Assembly (NCBI RefSeq): GCF_013367775.1 | Contig: NZ_CP055157.1 | Location: 4,352,001-4,416,000, forward strand | Length of the DNA: 64,000 nucleotides | Direction: 5' to 3' | Source: Microbulbifer sp. YPW1 | GTDB taxonomy: Bacteria; Pseudomonadota; Gammaproteobacteria; Pseudomonadales; Cellvibrionaceae | In this document: positions 61,853-64,000 of the stretch, one piece after another | How the letters are laid out: each line of letters begins with the position of its first letter | How positions within the stretch are numbered: the stretch's first letter is position 1 | The notes under the pieces: model-generated | What the model saw: the letters and a program-made list of their open reading frames with translations, nothing else | Databases searched by the model: none | What the model was told of the DNA's origin: nothing | Made by a program: the position numbers and the translations under genes

Positions 61853-62701
61853 ATGATGTTGCGCAAATACACCCTCCCCCTGGCGGCCCTGTCCCTGCTC
61901 GCAGTCGGCGCGGCCGTAGGCCAGTGGATAGGTTCTGACTCCCCCTCCACACCAGCAATTTTTGCTAGCCAGCCCGGCGCGCCCAAGGGAAACCTGGGAG
62001 AGCGGGTACAACAACTGGAAAAGACGCTCGAACAGACCCTGAAAATTCAGGGGCAACTGCTGGAGCTGGTCAATGAACTGAACAGCAGATTCGAGCCCGG
62101 CGAGGGGGAAGAAGGGACCCGGCACGCAGGTATCGCCTCCACGCAGCACGATATGGTTTCCAGCGAACCGCCGCAAAACCATCACCAGAACCGCTACGAT
62201 CGCATGCGTGAAAACCAGATCCGCCAGCTTACCGAAGAGGGATTCAGTCCCGAGCGCGCCGCTTTTATCGTGGATAAGCAGGAGCGTATTCAGTATGAAC
62301 AGATGCAGTTCAGCTACGAATACCACCACATGAAGGACAAGCGCTCGCCGGAGGCCAAGGCCCTGCAGGAAAAGATGCAGACCTACAGCAACCCGCGCCG
62401 GGTATTCGAGAATGAGCTGACGGATGCAGAATTCGAACAGTACCTGCAGGCTTTTGGCGGGCGAACGGAAATGGAAATTGGCGACCTGCTGGACGGCACG
62501 CCGGCGCATGAGGCGGGCCTGCGACCCGGCGACAAAATAATCCGCTACAACAACGAGCGTATCTACCATATGGGCGACCTGCGCACCCAGGTCTACCAGG
62601 CCAAGCCCGGGACCTCGGTCGAGGTGGAGATTCAGCGCAAGGGAAGCTCGGCCCCGGAAACCATCTATCTCCCCGCGGGCCCGCTCGGTATTCGCGGCTA
62701 G
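61853..62701 (+). CDS. Inner-membrane-anchored PDZ-domain protein
   Basis: A 282-residue protein with an N-terminal membrane helix (about 7-25), a coiled-coil-like stretch (about 42-78, QQLEKTLEQTLKIQGQLLELV), a polar middle part, and a C-terminal PDZ domain (about 205-265; EIGDLLDGTPAHEAGLRPGDKIIRYNN, VEIQRKG). The PDZ domain faces the periplasm. No protease domain is present, so it may recruit or regulate others. It follows the TPM gene by 39 bp and is probably in the same transcript, which ends at the terminator downstream. Confidence 0.8.
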   Translation: MMLRKYTLPLAALSLLAVGAAVGQWIGSDSPSTPAIFASQPGAPKGNLGERVQQLEKTLEQTLKIQGQLLELVNELNSRFEPGEGEEGTRHAGIASTQHDMVSSEPPQNHHQNRYDRMRENQIRQLTEEGFSPERAAFIVDKQERIQYEQMQFSYEYHHMKDKRSPEAKALQEKMQTYSNPRRVFENELTDAEFEQYLQAFGGRTEMEIGDLLDGTPAHEAGLRPGDKIIRYNNERIYHMGDLRTQVYQAKPGTSVEVEIQRKGSSAPETIYLPAGPLGIRG

Positions 62702-62726
62702 CGCTGGCAGCTTCCCTTACATCCAC

Positions 62727-62761
62727 AAAAAAGGCGATGGTCACCGACCATCGCCTTTTTT
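62727..62761. terminator. Bidirectional rho-independent terminator between the PDZ gene and lysS
   Basis: Sixteen-base perfect arms (62727-62742 and 62746-62761) around a 3-base loop, with A6 on the left and a long T-run on the right. It stops the lemA-to-PDZ transcript and lysS. Confidence 0.95.
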
Positions 62762-62809
62762 TTGTTTTTTGCTGGCTCTTGGTTTCGCGAGCAGCGCTTT
62801 CCGTGAAAT

Positions 62810-64000
62810 TTACTCTGCAGAAACTTCCGGGCGCATATGCGGGAACAGCAGTACGTCGCGAATGGAAGGAGAATTGGTCAACAGCATTACCAGGCGATCG
62901 ATACCAATACCTTCACCAGCGGTCGGCGGCAGTCCGTATTCCAGCGCGCGGATATAGTCGGCATCGTAGTGCATGGCTTCATCGTCACCGGCATCCTTCT
63001 CAGCCACCTGCGCTTTGAAGCGCTCTGCCTGATCTTCCGCATCATTCAACTCGGAGAACCCGTTGGCGATTTCGCGGCCGCCGACGAAGAATTCAAAGCG
63101 ATCGGTCACGAACGGGTTATCGTCGTTGCGACGCGCCAGTGGCGAAACTTCGGTCGGGTATTCGGTGATGAAGGTCGGCTGGTCGAGACGGTGCTCAACG
63201 GTTTTCTCGAAAATTTCAATCTGGATTTTGCCCAGCCCCCAGATATCCTTGAGCGGAATCTCCAGGTTTTGCGCAACCTTCTTAGCGCTCTCAATATTGT
63301 CGATATCGGAGGCTTTCAGTTCCGGGTTGTATTTGAGGATCGAGTCGAACACGCTGATACGGTCGAACGGCTTGGCAAAGTCATAGCTGCTGTCCTGGTA
63401 ATTGACGGTGGTGCTGCCAAGGACGTCGGTGCAGATGCCGCGGATCATGTTTTCGGTGAGATCCATCAGGTCGTTGTAGTCCGCGTACGCCTGGTAGAAC
63501 TCGAGCATGGTGAACTCGGGGTTATGGCGCGTGGAGAGACCTTCGTTGCGGAAGTTGCGGTTGATTTCATACACGCGTTCAAAGCCACCGACTACCAGAC
63601 GCTTGAGGTAGAGTTCCGGCGCGATACGCAGGTACATGTCGATGTCGAGTGCGTTATGGTGGGTCACAAACGGACGCGCGGTGGCACCGCCGGGAATGAC
63701 CTGCAACATGGGGGTTTCCACTTCCATGAAGTGGTTGTTATTCAGGTAGCTGCGGATGTAGCTGATCACTTCGGAGCGAATACGGAATACGTCGCGGGAT
63801 TCCGGGGTGGCGATCAGGTCCACGTAGCGCTGGCGATAGCGCATTTCCTGGTCTGCGATGCCGTGGAATTTCTCCGGCAGCGGACGCAGGGCTTTGGTGA
63901 GCAGGCTGTACTCTTCGCAGTTGACGTAAAGGTCGCCCTTACCGGATTTGTGCAGCTGGCCTTTTACACCGACGATGTCGCCGATATCCCAGGTGCCCCA
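62810..64000 (-). CDS. lysS: Lysyl-tRNA synthetase, class II (N-terminus cut by window edge)
   Basis: The last 397 codons are in the window; the rest of the gene lies past 64000. Class II motif 1 and neighbouring segments are visible ([33 protein letters not shown]), motif 2 is [20 protein letters not shown], and motif 3 is [11 protein letters not shown] near the C-terminus. The anticodon-binding OB-fold domain is cut. The enzyme charges tRNA(Lys) in the cytosol. Confidence 0.96.
   Translation of the reverse strand, partial: WGTWDIGDIVGVKGQLHKSGKGDLYVNCEEYSLLTKALRPLPEKFHGIADQEMRYRQRYVDLIATPESRDVFRIRSEVISYIRSYLNNNHFMEVETPMLQVIPGGATARPFVTHHNALDIDMYLRIAPELYLKRLVVGGFERVYEINRNFRNEGLSTRHNPEFTMLEFYQAYADYNDLMDLTENMIRGICTDVLGSTTVNYQDSSYDFAKPFDRISVFDSILKYNPELKASDIDNIESAKKVAQNLEIPLKDIWGLGKIQIEIFEKTVEHRLDQPTFITEYPTEVSPLARRNDDNPFVTDRFEFFVGGREIANGFSELNDAEDQAERFKAQVAEKDAGDDEAMHYDADYIRALEYGLPPTAGEGIGIDRLVMLLTNSPSIRDVLLFPHMRPEVSAE

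Overview
The window is a compact, gene-dense stretch (about 58 protein genes plus one gene cut by the right edge) of a chromosome from a Gram-negative gammaproteobacterium. Lipoprotein signals, an outer-membrane-type barrel protein, the rpoE-rseA-rseB-rseC-mucD envelope-stress locus, lepA-lepB-rnc-era-recO, and relA-mazG-cysM-barA all read as Pseudomonas-like housekeeping neighbourhoods. The overall gene content (long M16 protease, leucine dehydrogenase, AlgP-like histone, DUF3524 glycosyltransferase) fits a marine Cellvibrionales-type organism such as a Microbulbifer relative; that placement is an inference, not something the sequence proves. I see no tRNA, rRNA, CRISPR array, insertion sequence, integrase or phage gene.

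Layout. 1-8 kb: peptide and amino-acid breakdown (class V PLP enzyme, SIMPL lipoprotein, secreted amidohydrolase, M16 protease, leucine dehydrogenase). 8-20 kb: RNase II, PepD, a small barrel protein behind a sigmaE-like promoter, YbaK deacylase, HAD phosphatase, YceK-type lipoprotein, RdgC, a membrane protein coupled to a secreted DUF3857/transglutaminase protein, and 6-phosphogluconate dehydrogenase. 20-24 kb: an accessory-looking run with a PH-like membrane protein, two related secreted small-domain proteins on either side of a secreted hydrolase, and an MscS channel. 24-36.7 kb (nearly all minus strand): trpS, a putative queuosine glycosyltransferase, a beta-hydroxyacid dehydrogenase, uppP, tsaB, an AlgP-like DNA-binding protein, hemH, adk, mazG, relA, cysM. 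36.9-39.8 kb: a BarA/GacS hybrid kinase with a degenerate ATP-binding domain. 39.8-54 kb: recO-era-rnc-DUF4845-lepB-lepA-mucD, then a murein-peptide recycling pair (mpaA, ycjG), then rseC-rseB-rseA-rpoE and divergent nadB. 54-64 kb: ygfX-sdhE, ygfZ, two unrelated uracil-DNA glycosylases, a phytase-like secreted protein, yajQ, yaeQ, a lemA-TPM-TPM-PDZ envelope cluster and the C-terminal part of lysS.

How it fits together. The strongest theme is envelope homeostasis: RpoE and its anti-sigma factors, the periplasmic protease MucD, signal peptidase, UppP, murein peptide recycling, LemA/TPM proteins and a barrel protein with a matching sigmaE-like promoter. A second theme is global regulation and stress: RelA, MazG and BarA/GacS sit side by side. 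No obviously new defence or biosynthetic system is present. The most unusual items are the degenerate kinase core of BarA, the paired secreted domains around a hydrolase, the membrane/DUF3857 gene couple, and a DUF3524 glycosyltransferase beside trpS.
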